Shown: positions 1 to 10,947, counted from the stretch's first letter. The stretch is DNA of 33,716 nt from CAYWNA01 sp964459305 (GCA_964459305.1 CAYWNA010000139.1:1-33716); one strand, 5' to 3'. The notes: generated from the letters alone by a model not told the origin. A program made the numbers and translations.

Positions 1-1
1 G

Positions 2-1471
2 TCAAACTTTGTGAGTCCTCCGGCAAAGCCGGAGGTTTACCTCGGTAATTAGTGCCACGTTCTCAGGACTGCCTGCGATGTTTTCGTCTTCCTGCGGATC
101 GTTCTCATGATCGTACAGTTCCACGGCCACCTCGCTGCGATCTGACTTGAGCCAGCGGGTAAGCCGATAGCGATCCGTGCGCATGGAATATCCCATGACC
201 TGGCTGCCACGTGGATACTGGCTGAAGGCGGCTTCTTTCCACGCGAGCTCCGGTGAATCGAGCAGCGGCGCGAAACTCGTGCCCTCCAGGTGCGACGAGA
301 ACGGCAACCCGGCCAACTCGCAAAGGGCCGGATAGATATCCACAAACTCGACGAGCGCCCGGGTGCGCTGGCCTGGCGATTTCTGCCCCGGCGCGGCACA
401 GATCAATGGAACATGAGCGTCGTTTTCGAAGTTCGTGTGCTTGCACCACGCTCCATGTTCTCCCAGTTTCCAGCCGTGGTCGCCCCAGAGCACAATCACC
501 GTGCGATCGCGCAATTGGAGGCGATCAAGTTCTTCCAGCACGCGGCCGATTTGCGCGTCAATGTAGCTCACGCAGGCATAGTAACCGTGTTTGAGCAGCC
601 GCGCCTTTTCATCGGTCAGCGGACCGGATCGGGGGATATCTTCGTAGGCCCGCAATTCGCCCCAATTGGTCAAGGCGGTTTTCGGAGCGTCTTTGGGTGG
701 AAATGGATTGGGCGCCATGGAGATTTCCTCGCGGCGGTACATGTCCCAGTATTTCTTGGGCGCAATGAACGGTAAATGCGGTTTGAGGAATCCCACAGCA
801 AGGAAGAAAGGCTCTTCATTCTCCTTCGCCTTGCGCAACATGGTGATGGCCGCATCGGCAATGGCGCCGTCCGAGTACGTGTTATCGGGCGCGTCGGCGC
901 ATTCGTACGAGGGACCGGTCATGGCGTTGTAGCGCTGACTGGGTGTCGCAAACTTCTTGCCAGCCGCAACGGCCCGCTTGCGGGCAACCAGTTTCCTGTT
1001 CTCTTCCAAGGCATACATCGCTCGACCAGCTTTGCGCGGCGGCTCGGACCAGGAGGCCTCATCGTCCAGGCCGCCGTGGTAGATCTTTCCCACGCTCTGG
1101 GTGAAATACCCGTGGTCCTTGAAGTGCTGCGGCAACGTGACGACATCGGGCACGGTTGTTCGAAAGTGCGTGGTCAGATTGAAAACACGGGTGGAATCAG
1201 GACGTAGCCCCGTCATCAGGCTGGTGCGCGATGGCGAACAAACAGCCTGCTGGCAGTAAGCTCGTTCGAAGACCGTCCCGCATGCCGCCAGGCGATCGAT
1301 GTTGGGCGACCGGATACCTTGGACGCCATAACAGCCGAGTTCCGTTCGTAGATCGTCCACTGCGATGAACAGCACGTTGACGCGCGTCTCGGTATGCTCG
1401 CTTGCAAGAACCGAAAAGCTGCTCGTCAGCGATACGAAGAAAATCGCGATCCGACTAACTTCACTTCTCAT
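2..1471 (-). CDS. Secreted sulfatase, iduronate-2-sulfatase type
   Basis: A 489-residue type I sulfatase of the alkaline-phosphatase superfamily, predicted to hydrolyse sulfate esters, probably on sulfated polysaccharide, outside the cytoplasm. A signal peptide covers about residues 1-23 (hydrophobic stretch ending VLAS). The C-x-P-x-R site is CSPSR with Cys78 as the residue converted to formylglycine and Arg82 beside it. The D-D pair at residues 39-40 is the expected metal ligand, and the later block W-G-D-H-G-W-x-L-G-E-H-G followed by K-H-x-N-F-E is typical of the iduronate-2-sulfatase group. Length fits the family. The ATG has AAGGA about 8 nt upstream, and the stop TGA lies at the window edge, so the gene is complete. 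The natural substrate cannot be read from the sequence. Activation needs a formylglycine-generating enzyme, which is not in the window. Confidence 0.93.
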   Translation of the reverse strand: MRSEVSRIAIFFVSLTSSFSVLASEHTETRVNVLFIAVDDLRTELGCYGVQGIRSPNIDRLAACGTVFERAYCQQAVCSPSRTSLMTGLRPDSTRVFNLTTHFRTTVPDVVTLPQHFKDHGYFTQSVGKIYHGGLDDEASWSEPPRKAGRAMYALEENRKLVARKRAVAAGKKFATPSQRYNAMTGPSYECADAPDNTYSDGAIADAAITMLRKAKENEEPFFLAVGFLKPHLPFIAPKKYWDMYRREEISMAPNPFPPKDAPKTALTNWGELRAYEDIPRSGPLTDEKARLLKHGYYACVSYIDAQIGRVLEELDRLQLRDRTVIVLWGDHGWKLGEHGAWCKHTNFENDAHVPLICAAPGQKSPGQRTRALVEFVDIYPALCELAGLPFSSHLEGTSFAPLLDSPELAWKEAAFSQYPRGSQVMGYSMRTDRYRLTRWLKSDRSEVAVELYDHENDPQEDENIAGSPENVALITEVNLRLCRRTHKV

Positions 1472-1584
1472 GAGAGTTCCTTTTCATCAACCAGCACCGG
1501 TGCTTGTGTTTCGGCGAAACACCGTGCATCATTGCCCATTGGCGAGAAGAGTACAACCGGGAGCCATCACAGAGCGCATTGGAT

Positions 1585-1589
1585 AGGAG
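1585..1589 (+). promoter_or_regulatory. Ribosome binding site selecting the 1597 start
   Basis: AGGAG 7 nt before the ATG at 1597. The upstream in-frame start at 1504 has no comparable site and would bury the signal peptide inside the protein. Confidence 0.6.
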
Positions 1590-1596
1590 CAGATCG

Positions 1597-1938
1597 ATGG
1601 ACAAATACAGCCGCACGACGACCACGCTACTACTCTCTCTGTTGCCAACTCTTTCAGTGGCTTCGGATCAGCGCGGGGAGAACATGTCGTTGGAGGATTT
1701 CGTCCGGGCCAATGTCGCGTCTAAGAAAGAAATCGACGTGTTTCTGCACGAGATGTCGTGGGCGCAGTTCGATCCGGTCGTGGGATACATTCGCACTGGC
1801 CATTACAGTCCGGCCGGAAACCACTTCTTTGCCTATTCGCTCAAAGATCGAGTGGTGGACTGGCTGGACCCGAAGCCACTTCCCTACCGTGACACAACCC
1901 AGCAAATCATCGACTTCAAGGGGTATCTTCAGGAGTAG
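1597..1938 (+). CDS. Small secreted protein of unknown function
   Basis: A 113-residue protein. The frame is open from 1504, but the ATG at 1597 is preferred: AGGAG lies at 1585-1589, 7 nt upstream, and the protein then begins with a good signal peptide (basic start, T-T-T-T-L-L-L-S-L-L core, cleavage after SVAS). The mature part starts with a segment (M-S-x-E-D-F-V-R, then S-W-A-Q-F-D-P-x-V-G-Y) that reminds me of the beginning of longer planctomycete secreted SGNH-type proteins, but no catalytic Ser block follows and the protein ends after about 90 mature residues. It may be a truncated relative or an independent small protein. It is transcribed divergently from the sulfatase across 125 bp. 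No function is assigned. Confidence 0.6.
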   Translation: MDKYSRTTTTLLLSLLPTLSVASDQRGENMSLEDFVRANVASKKEIDVFLHEMSWAQFDPVVGYIRTGHYSPAGNHFFAYSLKDRVVDWLDPKPLPYRDTTQQIIDFKGYLQE

Positions 1939-2011
1939 CGTATCCCGTTGAGACGACGCAGGCCCAAGAGTCGGACTTGATGGTCAAATGAGAATGAGTT
2001 TTCGCCTATCT

Positions 2012-2235
2012 CTACCGCGAAGCGGTTCAATAACATAGCCCAGGGTCGCGGCGCAGACGCGCACCCTGGGACTATGGAATGGTAAAACCACCGTACGCTG
2101 AAGGCGTTACACAGATCGTATGGCCCATGGGGCTTGTGTAACGCCTTCGGCGCAAACGATTCTTGGCCTTGCTAACCCAGGGTGCGCGGAAGACCGCGAC
2201 CCTGGGCTACGATGTGAAACCGCGCCGCGGTAAAG
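2012..2235. repeat. Composite palindromic dispersed repeat, copy 1 (ACCCTGGG family)
   Basis: A chain of palindromes: ACCGCGAAGCGGT, then CCCAGGGT...ACCCTGGG, then a long hairpin built on GGCGTTACA/TGTAACGCC, then a second CCCAGGGT...ACCCTGGG pair, ending with CCGCGCCGCGG. The same modules in similar order recur at 11184-11477 and, in part, at 23913-24002. It fills most of the 400-bp gap between the 1597 gene and the giant gene. The rest of that gap (1939-2011, 2236-2340) shows nothing I recognise. Confidence 0.7.
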
Positions 2236-2340
2236 AGTGAAGATCTTGGATCCAACACATGCTGACTCCAACGTCCTGCACTAGTTGAACTCTACCGATA
2301 TTCCCAGGCCCACACGTCGGACGCACCACCTTTGCTCGGT

Positions 2341-5300
2341 TCAAATGTCTCCCTGCTCGTTGATCGTGCTGTACACGTCGTTGGCCATGGCGCGAAGTAA
2401 GGCTTCGGAGCCATCAATCTGGCCGTTGCCGTCCTGGTCGTAAATGTGGGCAAAGCCGCTGATGCCGTCGGGCAGGTCTGTCAGCTCGTTGGTCGCCGCC
2501 AACAGTTGCATGATGGTCACATCCGTGTTGTCGGCTACGCTGAAGGCAGCGCCGTTTGTCCCCACATTGACGACCCTTGTCCCGATGCCCGTGTCGGTGA
2601 CGTTGAAGCCGTACTCGGCGGCCACGTTACCAGCCAAGTTGCTGCTGGTGAAATACGTCGCCAGTGCCACAGCCATGAACTGAGCGTCCACCTTGGCCGG
2701 TCCGTTGGACTTCTTGCCCTTTTGCTTGAACAACTGGTCGTTGAAGAATTGGGCCACGTCATTCCCATCGGCGCCAATGAACTCGTCTCCGAAGACGTTG
2801 CCAAAGCTGGCGGTCAACCATTGGGCTAGGGCGGTGCCACCTTGCGCGATCAGCGCCTGCCCGTGCTTGTTGTGCCAAAAGCCGATGGTGGCGGTGTCTC
2901 CACTGGTCACTTGTTGGCCCAGTTCCGCAAAGACGTAGTCGGTTGCGTCCGTCCGCTCGAGCGCGAGCTGCATCGTATCGTTGGCGGGAATCATACCGCC
3001 CAACGATCCCAGCAACTCGGCTCCGTCATCCACGCCGCTGGGCTGGATTTCGTGCAGTCGGTACGTTCCGATATCGAGATCCTCGAACAGGTAGAAACCG
3101 CCGTTGCTGGTAGTCGCCGTCAGGGGGTTGCCCAGATCGTCGAGGACCGCAGCGCCGAATTCATCCAATAGCTCGATAACCACCCCGTCGATACCCGGCT
3201 CGTTCGCGTCGTACAACCCATTCTGGTTCACGTCCACGAATACCACGCCCGTGATGCTGGCCTGGTTCAGCAAGTTAACTGTGACCGTGGCCGACCCGGT
3301 GCCGCCATCGTCATCGGCCACCTGCACTTCGACGGTCAAGGTCGGAGTGGTCTCGAAGTCCAGTTGCGTTTGATCGGCGACCGTGATCGCCCCGGTTTCG
3401 GAGTCAATCGCGAACGCAGTCTCGCCGCTGCCCCCAGCGATGCTGTACGTCAGCGTGTCGGTGCCGGGATCCGTCCCCGTGACGCTCCCGCCCAACGTGC
3501 CGTTGGGGCTGTTTTCCTCGATGGTGAACACGGCGTCACCCAAGGTCGGAGCCACGTTGTTGGCTGTCACCGTCGTCGTCTCGGTATCCGTGGCTTGGCC
3601 GTCGGACACTTCCACAATGACTAATCCGGAATAGTCATCGGGCCAGGTGTATTCGGCCGTGGGAGAGGTTGAGTATGCCGTGTCCCATGTTCCGTCGCCG
3701 TCGAAGTCCCAGCGGTACTGCAACGGATCGTCGTCGGGATCGCTGGAAGTCGAGGCGTCGAGCGTCAGTGGCGTGCCTTCGCCAACCGTGTAAGGCCCAC
3801 CAGCGTCGGCCACGGGTGGTTGATTCGTTACGAACCGCAGCCCAACGGCCGCTCCGTCGATGTCGACAAAGGCGGGCGAGAACGTCGCGTCGCTGGCCAA
3901 CTCGAAGGCAAAGTACTCGGAAAAACTCGCCGCGCCGTCCGGGCGGATCGACACGTCGTACCCGTCGGCCCAGGCGCCGGCCAAAGTCGGGTACGTTGCA
4001 TTATCTGTGATGGGTAGCGCCACTTCGCTTCCCGTGCCAAAAAGGGCCCCGGAAGTGAACTTGTATTGAGATCCGGCAATTTCGATCTCGTTCTCATCGA
4101 CTACTTGTAATGGCCCGCTGATCGTGATCCACTCGAACGCCGCTTGCGTCGTCGTGGCGGTCACATCCAACGGATCCGTCGAGCGTGAGAGGATATTGTA
4201 GGCGGTCTGCGATCCGGCGACTCCTGGCCGCAGAACATACGCGTAACCGTCGACTAACTGACCGGACAGGGTCTCGTAGACGCTCTCGTCCGTGATCGGC
4301 AGCGTCACGGCCTGGCCCGTCGGTATGGCAGGGAGGACCTGGCTGCCTGCCGGATTTGTAGTGGTGATGGTCGAACCCGGAATGTCCACACCGTGTTGAT
4401 CGTGTAGGCGCAACACAACATCCGACGTGATCCACTCGAACGCTGCTTCCGTCGTCGTCTCCGTTACCTCGACAGCATCCGTCAATCGTGCGAGGTTATA
4501 ATAGGCGGTTGGCGATCCGTCGATTCCTGGCCGCAGAAGATACGCGTAACCGTCGGCTAACCGACCGGACAGGGTCGCGTAGACGCTCTCGTCCGTGATC
4601 GGCAGCGTCACGGCCTGGCCCGTCTGTATGGGAGGGACGACCTGGCTGCCTGCCGGATTTGTAACGATGATGGTCGAACCCGAAATGTCCACACCGTGTT
4701 GATCGTGTAGGCGCAACACAACATCCGACGTGATCCACNNNNNNNNNNNNNNNNNNNNNNNNNNNNNNNNNNNNNNNNNNNNNNNNNNNNNNNNNNNNNN
4801 NNNNNNNNNNNNNNNNNNNNNNNNNNNNNNNNNNNNNNTCGTACGCCGCTTCCGTCGTCGTCGCCGTTACCTCGACAGCATCCGTCGATCGTTGCAGGTC
4901 GGCGAGTCCTGGCCGCAGAACATACGTGTAACCGTCGGCTAACACACCGGACAGGGTCGGGTAGACGCTCTCGTCCGTGATCGGCAGCGTCACGACCTGG
5001 CCCGTCTCCAGGACAGGACTTATCCGGCTGCCTGCCGGATTTGTAGCGAAGATGGTCGAACCCGGAATGTCCACACCATGTTGATCGTGTAGGCGCAACA
5101 AAACATCCGACGTGATCCACTCGAACAGGACTTCCGACGTAGTCACGTCGACGGTTCGCGTCTCCGTTCTACTGAGCAAGCTACTCCCGTACGCAGCGAA
5201 GTCGATGATCTTGGGAATTACACGCAAGTCGATATCGCCTGCCTCGACGGAAACAGTGGTTCCCGTTTCAATGTTTCCTACGCCCGGAACGTACACGATC

Positions 5301-8300
5301 GATCCCGCGATCTCGTTGCCGAACTGGTCTACCACGCTTGCCACGAATTCCGCCGGCGGTGGCGAACCGAGGAAGGGTATGTAGTCGACGTTGCCGACGA
5401 CCGCGTCGCCGGAGCCGGCGGGAGCGGGCCCATCCGGCGCGCCCCAATAGTTGTGCGTGGCGTCGACGGTTGCCGTAGCGCTGTTCGAAACGCCGGCTGC
5501 GGAGTTGCCCACGATCTGACTGTTGTTGACGGCAATACCGGATGAGGTTCCCAGGACTTTCACGCCCGTCACATTGTCGAGAATGGAGCTGTCGAGGAAC
5601 GTGTTGCTAACGGAACTGTCGATGTGAACGCCAGTGCCTCGATTGGCGATCGTGACGGCTTCAATCGTGTTGCCCGAGCTGGAACTCAACTTGATGCCGA
5701 TACCGGATGTACCCGCTCCCGTCCAGGAGAGGTCCAAGCCAATGAAGTGCGAGTCGTTCACATCCGTCAGTTGCAGGGCGTTTCCTGCAACCGTGCTCAC
5801 GTCGATGTCCAACTGAGGCTGACCTGTTACCGAGTTCGNNNNNNNNNNNNNNNNNNNNNNNNNNNNNNNNNNNNNNNNNNNNNNNNNNNNNNNNNNNNNN
5901 NNNNNNNNNNNNNNNNNNNNNNNNNNNNNNNNNNNNNNCGGACGTACCTGCTCCCGTCCAGGACAGGTCCAATCCGCTGAAAGTCGAGCGAGTTACGCCC
6001 GACAATTCCAGTACGTTGCCTGCAACCGTGCTCACGTCGATGTCCAACTGAGGCTGACCTGTTACCGAGTTCGGGGAGACAGTGACCAAGTCGATGTTGT
6101 AGAGCGCCACGCCATGGGCGCTATCGCTGAAGTCGTTTTCCGAAACCACAAACAGCGGGTCTTCGGAGATCGCGAGTGAATAGGTGTCCGCATTGGACAG
6201 GTTATTGTTCAGATACTGGTTTTCATGCCCTAGCGTGTTGTTGTACGTCCTGATGCCGTAGCTGCCGGAGCCCGAGAGGTCGTTGTCCTGAATCAAGTTG
6301 TCGCCGGCCCCCCCGGTGAGGAGAATGCCCGTCACGCGATTGGTAGCAGTGACGAACTCAATCCTGTTGTCCGAGCTGGAATTCAGCTTGAGGCCGATTC
6401 CGGACGTACCTGCTCCCGTCCAGGACAGGTCCAATCCGCTGAAAGTCGAGCGAGTCACGCCCGACAGCTCCAGTACGTTGCCCGTCACCGTGCTCACGTC
6501 GATGTCCAATTGAGGCTGACCTGTTACGGAATTCGGGGAGACAGTGACCAAGTCGATGTTGTAGAGGGCCACGCCATGGGCGCTATCGCTGAAGTCGTTT
6601 TCCGAAACCACAAACAGCGGGTCTCCAGAGATTGTGAGGGCATAGCCCCCTGCGCCTGACAGGTTGTTGTGCAGATACTGGTTTTCTACCCCTGAATTGA
6701 CATAGTTCCTGATGGCGGAACTGCCGGCGCCAGAAAAGTCGTTGTGTTGAATCGTGTTGCCGCCGGAATCCCCAGTGAGCCAGATGCCATCCAAGCGGTT
6801 CGTAGCAATCACGTTCTCAATCCTGTTGTCCGAACTGGAGCTTAACGTGATACCACGCCCGGATGTACCCGCTCCCGTCCAGGAGAGGTCCAGGCCCGAG
6901 AGGATGTTTCCAGAACCGCCCGACAGGCAAATAGCCGTTCCCGGTGCATTGGTAACGGCAAGTCCCTGGGCGGTGCTGTCGCCCGCTGCGATTGTCAGTA
7001 CATTGCCGGCGACGGCTGTGCCGTCGAGCTGGATGAGCGGCGTGCCCGCGTAGCCGGGCTGGGTGGTTGCGTCGATCGTCACCGGATCGGTGACGGCTGG
7101 CAGGGCGGAGGCCAACCCGATCGTGTGCGGCCCTGCGCCCGGTATGCCGAAGATGATCCGCTCCTCGACGCCCACGGTTGAATTGGCCAAGTTGATCGCC
7201 TCGCGCAAACTGGTGTGGGTGGCATCAACGACGCCATCGTCCACGTCGTCGGCGGCATTCACGATGATCGTCGGCACAGCAGACAAGAGGAACGTGTACT
7301 CATCCGATCCAACCGTCACGGGGATGCTGGACGGATCGGGCTGACCGGCCGTGTCGACGTCGAAATCGTGATTCCCGCCGTCTACGACGTTGATCGTGTA
7401 GCCATCCAGGCCGGGGACGACGATTACCTCGGCGACATCCGTGCTCTGGGGAAGCAGATAGCCGGCCTCGACGCTGAAACCGCCGGAGTACCCGCCCGGA
7501 TCGATTGTGATGATCCGGTTCTCAAGAGTCAGAGTACTGCCGGAACCGACTGCAGAAGCCGGCTGGTCGCTGATCACGTTGCCGCTGGCGTCGACATCAA
7601 AAGTGATATCCGAAGTCACGCCGTGGAAAATCAGGTCGTAATGCTGCGTGTCGGGGATCACCACGGCGTTGCGGAGCCCGCTCCCCCAGCCGCTCAACAC
7701 TCCAGCCCCGATTTGGTAATTCCCTTCGTAAGCGCCCGGGTCGATGGTGACCGTTGTGTTGGCGAATACGAGTCGCTCATGGATACCATCATCATCGGAA
7801 GGATCACCGGGCAGGCCATCCGAGACGGTCACGGAGGTCGGACGGTCGCTGGTCACGTTGCCGACGGCGTCGACATCAAAAGTGACGGCCGGTCCCACTC
7901 CATGAAAGGTCAGGTCGTAATGCTGCGTGTCGGGGACGACGACGACGTTCCGGACCCCGTTTCCCCATCCGCCCAACACGCCACCGCCCACGAGGTAGTT
8001 GCCTTGGTAAGCGCCCGGGTCGATGGTGACCGTTTTGTTTACGAATACGAGCCTATCATTGATGCCGTCGTCATCCGCAGGGTCACCGGGAACGCCATCC
8101 GAGACTGTCACCGATGTCGGACGGTCGCTGGTCACGTTCCCACTAGCGTCGACATCAAAGGTGACATCCGGTCCCACGCCGTGGAAGATCAGGTCGTAAT
8201 CCTGCATGTCGGGGACCACCACGGCGTTGCGTACGCCGCTTCCCCATCCGCCTAGCACTCCACCGCCCACATTGTAGGACCCTTCGTACGCCACTGGATC

Positions 8301-10883
8301 GATAGTGATCGTGGTCGTGTTGAACGTCAGGGTATTGCTGTACGCAACCGCGCGAGACGTGTCTTGTGTGGTCACGATGTGGCTGGAATTCACGTCGAAC
8401 GTGATGTCGGCGCTCGTGCCGGCGCCGCTGATATTGACCGTATACGTTCCTGGATCGAGTTCCAGTGTTTGATATCCGGTACGCCAACCGGAAGGGTCGC
8501 CTGCGATCATATACGAGCCGGCAAAGCCCTGTGGATCGATGTTCACGTGAGTGACTTGGGAGAGCAGGAACGTGTACGTATCCTCTCCAACCGTCACAGG
8601 GATGCTGGAGGGCACGGGATCGCCGCCCGTGTCGATGTTGAAATCGTAATTCCCGACACTCGACACGGTGATCGTATAGCCGTCCAGACCGGGTACGACG
8701 ATCACACCAGCCGGACCCGTGGTCGAGGCAAGCAGACTGCCACCTTCGACGTAGTAAGTGCCCGCATAGTCGCCCGGATCGATTATGATCTGCGCGTTGT
8801 TGAACCGCAGCGTCTCGCTGATCTGATCGGCGTCTGCGTCGGCGCCAACCGCGGCCGCCGTGTTCTGGCTCGTTACGTTGCCGTCCGAATCTACATCGAA
8901 GACGATATAGGCGACCGAGGTGGCGATCTTGTAGGTGAAACCGGGGATTACCTTGGCACTTCGTGGTCCGGTGTCGTAAGGAATTAGCACGGAGGTACCG
9001 CCACGCACATCGTAAGGCCCAGCGTAATTCCCGGGATCGATGAACACATCCGTGGTGATGAATTCGAGTGTGTTGGTGGTGCCGTCGCCCGCAACGGCCA
9101 CCGTGTTCTGGCTCGTCACGTTGCCGGTCGCATCGACATCGAAGTCGACATTGCCGAGCCAGGGAAATCCCACCCTGTAAGTGAAACCGGGGATTACCTT
9201 CACGCCCTGCAATCCGGGGCCGGCAGAACTCATCAGAATGGAGGTGCCGCCATTGATCGCATAGGATCCAACATAATCGCGTGGATCGACGACGATTTCC
9301 GTGGTGTTGACTTGGAGCGTGTTGGTAGTGCCGTCGCCCGTAACGGCGAGTTGATTCTGGCTCGTCACGTTTCCGGCCGCATCGACATCGAAGTCCACAT
9401 TGGTGAGCCAGGGCAGCGCAACTCGGAAGGTGAAGCCGGGAATCACCTTGGCACTCTGTGGGCCGGGGCCTTCAGGACTCAGCACAACGGAGCTACCGGA
9501 GGCAATCACGTAAGATCCAACATAATCACCGGGATCGACGAAGACGTCCGTCGTGTTGATCGCAAGGCTATTCGGGCCGCCGACCGCCGCATTTGGGTTC
9601 TGGCTGGTTACGTTGTCAAAGGCGTCAACGTCGAAGAGGATGTTGCCGACACCGGTGATCGAGAGAGTGTACGTACCCGTGTCGAGTACTACCGTTGCAG
9701 TTTCTGCCTGGTATGTTTGGCCGGCAAAGCTGTACGAGCCCGCGTAGTCCCCCGGGTCGATCGTAACAGTGTCGACTCTGGAGAGCAGGAACGTGTCCGT
9801 GCCTCCGACGAGAATGCTGGACGGCACGGGGTCACCTGTGGCATCGACGCTGAAGTCGTAGTTTCCGACACCGGATACGGTGATTGTGTAGTTGTCCATG
9901 CCGGGGACGGCGATCACACCGGCCACGCCCGTGGTCGAGGGAAGCAGATCACCGACATAGTAATTGCCCGAATAGCCGCCCGGATCGATCGCGATTTGTA
10001 CATTGTTGAAGGTAAGACTATTCGCACCGCCGACCGCTGCGGCCGTGTTCTGGCTCGTTACGTTCGCGACGGCGTCAACATTGAATCTGATGTACCCAAT
10101 ACTCTGCAATCCGACGGTGTAGTTGTCCATACCGGGCACAACGACGATTTCACCAGCCGCACTCGCCGTAAGCGGGAGTAGATATCCGCCTTGAACGGAG
10201 TACGCGCCCGCATAATTGCCTGGATCAATCGCGATCTGGGCGTTGTTGAATCGCAGCGTCTCGTTGATCAGATCGCCGTCGGTGTCGACGCTGACGGCCG
10301 CGGCGGTGTGCTCGCTCGTGATGCTCCCGGCGGCGTCGACATTGAAGTGGAAGTTCCCAAGACCGTAGAACGCGAGCGTGTAGTTGTCCATTCCGGGGAC
10401 GACGATTCCACTGGCCGCGCCCGTGGTCTGGGGGAGTACATCGCCGACGGAGTACCGGCCCGAAAAGTCGCCTGGATCGATCATGATCTGGGCGTTGTTG
10501 AACCGGAGCGTCTCGTTAATCTGGTCGCCGTCGGTGTCGACGCTGACGGCCACCGTGGTATCCTGGCTCGTCACGCTGCCGAACTCGTCAACGGTGAAGT
10601 CGATGGCCCCAACGCCATAGAGTGCAACGCTGTGTGTACCCTCGCCCAAATCGACTGCCGAGGCACCCGACACATAACCTTCGCCCGCATTGTATTGGCC
10701 AAGATAGTCGCCTGGATCGAATAGGATCGCGGCCAGCAGATGCCGGCACTCCAGCGGTTCCAGCAGGAGACGACGTTTCAGATAAGTCGATCGCGAAGAG
10801 GTGCCGAGGTTGCGGGAACGGCGGGTCTTACGTGTCGAGCGACGGGATGTCTTCCGGCCAAAACGATTTCCGAGGAAACTCAT
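2341..10883 (-). CDS. Giant secreted repeat/beta-helix/PKD/cadherin protein, interrupted by two assembly gaps
   Basis: One gene split only by the two N-runs. With true gap sizes of 0 and 327 bp it gives about 2889 residues in one frame. The N-terminus is Arg-rich with the planctomycete extracellular motif (RRLLLEPLECRHLLA, residues 37-51). Then come: 14 tandem units of 75-95 residues each opening with I-D-P-G-x-Y (about 53-1205); a right-handed beta-helix starting at a L-R-E-A-I-N-L-A block (about 1223) with 154-residue superunits; five units of about 100 residues with the signature H-D-Q-H-G-V-D-I-P-G-S; one PKD domain (A-D-A-G-G-P-Y); one cadherin-like domain; one SdrD B-like domain (F-V-D-V-N-Q-N-G-x-Y-D); and a C-terminal domain opening G-F-W-H-N-K-H-G-Q-A-L-I and ending in a D-Q-D-G-N-G-Q-I-D-G-S-E calcium loop. 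The ATG has AAAAGGAG 7 nt upstream. Probably a surface or adhesin-like protein; no enzyme site is seen. Confidence 0.85.
4124..5120 (-). repeat. Tandem 303-bp (101-codon) repeats inside the giant gene
   Basis: The anchor GTGATCCACTCGAAC recurs at 4124, 4427 and 4730 (period 303), then at 5112 after gap 1. The unit encodes about 101 residues with R-L-H-D-Q-H-G-V-D-I-P-G-S-T, then T-L-P-I-T-D-E-S-V-Y and F-E-W-I-T-S-D. Three units are nearly identical at DNA level, which points to recent duplication. Two diverged units flank them on the protein level (V-V-D-Q-F-G-N-E-I-A-G-S and V-V-D-E-N-E-I-E-I-A-G-S). The family is not one I can name. Confidence 0.85.
4739..4838. other. Assembly gap 1 (100 N) in the 303-bp repeat
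   Basis: Exactly 100 N, which is a conventional placeholder. The left flank ends GTGATCCAC and the right flank starts TCGTACGCCGC. In intact neighbouring units these blocks follow each other directly (GTGATCCAC-TCGAACGCCGC). A zero-length gap, or a whole number of 303-bp units, joins the two frames as E-A-A-Y-E-W-I-T-S-D. Confidence 0.95.
5704..6900 (-). repeat. 462-bp (154-codon) beta-helix superrepeats
   Basis: Long stretches recur with a 462-bp period, for example the block CGGACGTACCTGCTCCCGTC at 5939 and 6401, with a more diverged copy near 6862. Each unit encodes G-L-D-L-S-W-T-G-A-G-T-S, then S-S-S-D-N-R-I-E, L-I-Q-D-N-D-L-S-G-S-G, and V-S-E-N-D-F-S-D-S-A-H-G-V-A-L-Y-N. This is the polar ladder expected for a right-handed parallel beta-helix (NosD/pectate-lyase-like fold). 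Confidence 0.8.
5839..5938. other. Assembly gap 2 (100 N) in the 462-bp repeat
   Basis: Exactly 100 N inside the beta-helix superrepeat. Left flank base 5838 is at offset 134 from the CGGATGTACC anchor (5704), and the right flank restarts at the same anchor. With the 462-bp period measured between 5939 and 6401, 327 bp (109 codons) are missing, or 327 plus whole units. Confidence 0.95.
7280..10730 (-). repeat. 14 tandem I-D-P-G-x-Y repeats (protein level)
   Basis: Fourteen diverged units of about 75-95 residues. Consensus order: [IV]-D-P-G-x-Y-x-G-x-Y, a Gly/Leu-rich loop, V-V-P-G-[ML]-D-x-Y-x-[IL], G-V-G-N-x-x-F-D-V-D-A-x-G-N-V-T-S-Q-N-T, then N-[ST]-L-x-F-N-x-x-x-I. Units 11-13 share an added G-G-W-G-[SN]-G-[VL]-R-N block. 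DNA identity between most units is low, so the array is old compared with the 303- and 462-bp arrays. I do not recognise the family. Confidence 0.8.
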
Positions 10884-10947
10884 TCGCGTTCTCCTTTTCG
10901 AGAGCTAGGCGGTGCGTCACGGATGGGTCAGGAAAGTCAATATTCGA

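Noticed and set aside
4124..6900. Regular direct repeats as a CRISPR array
   Set aside because: Periods of 303 and 462 bp, coding throughout, with no short repeat/spacer pattern.
7215..8255. A 346-codon + strand frame inside the giant gene, with internal repeats
   Set aside because: It mirrors the repeats of the - strand protein and has no ribosome site or known motif.
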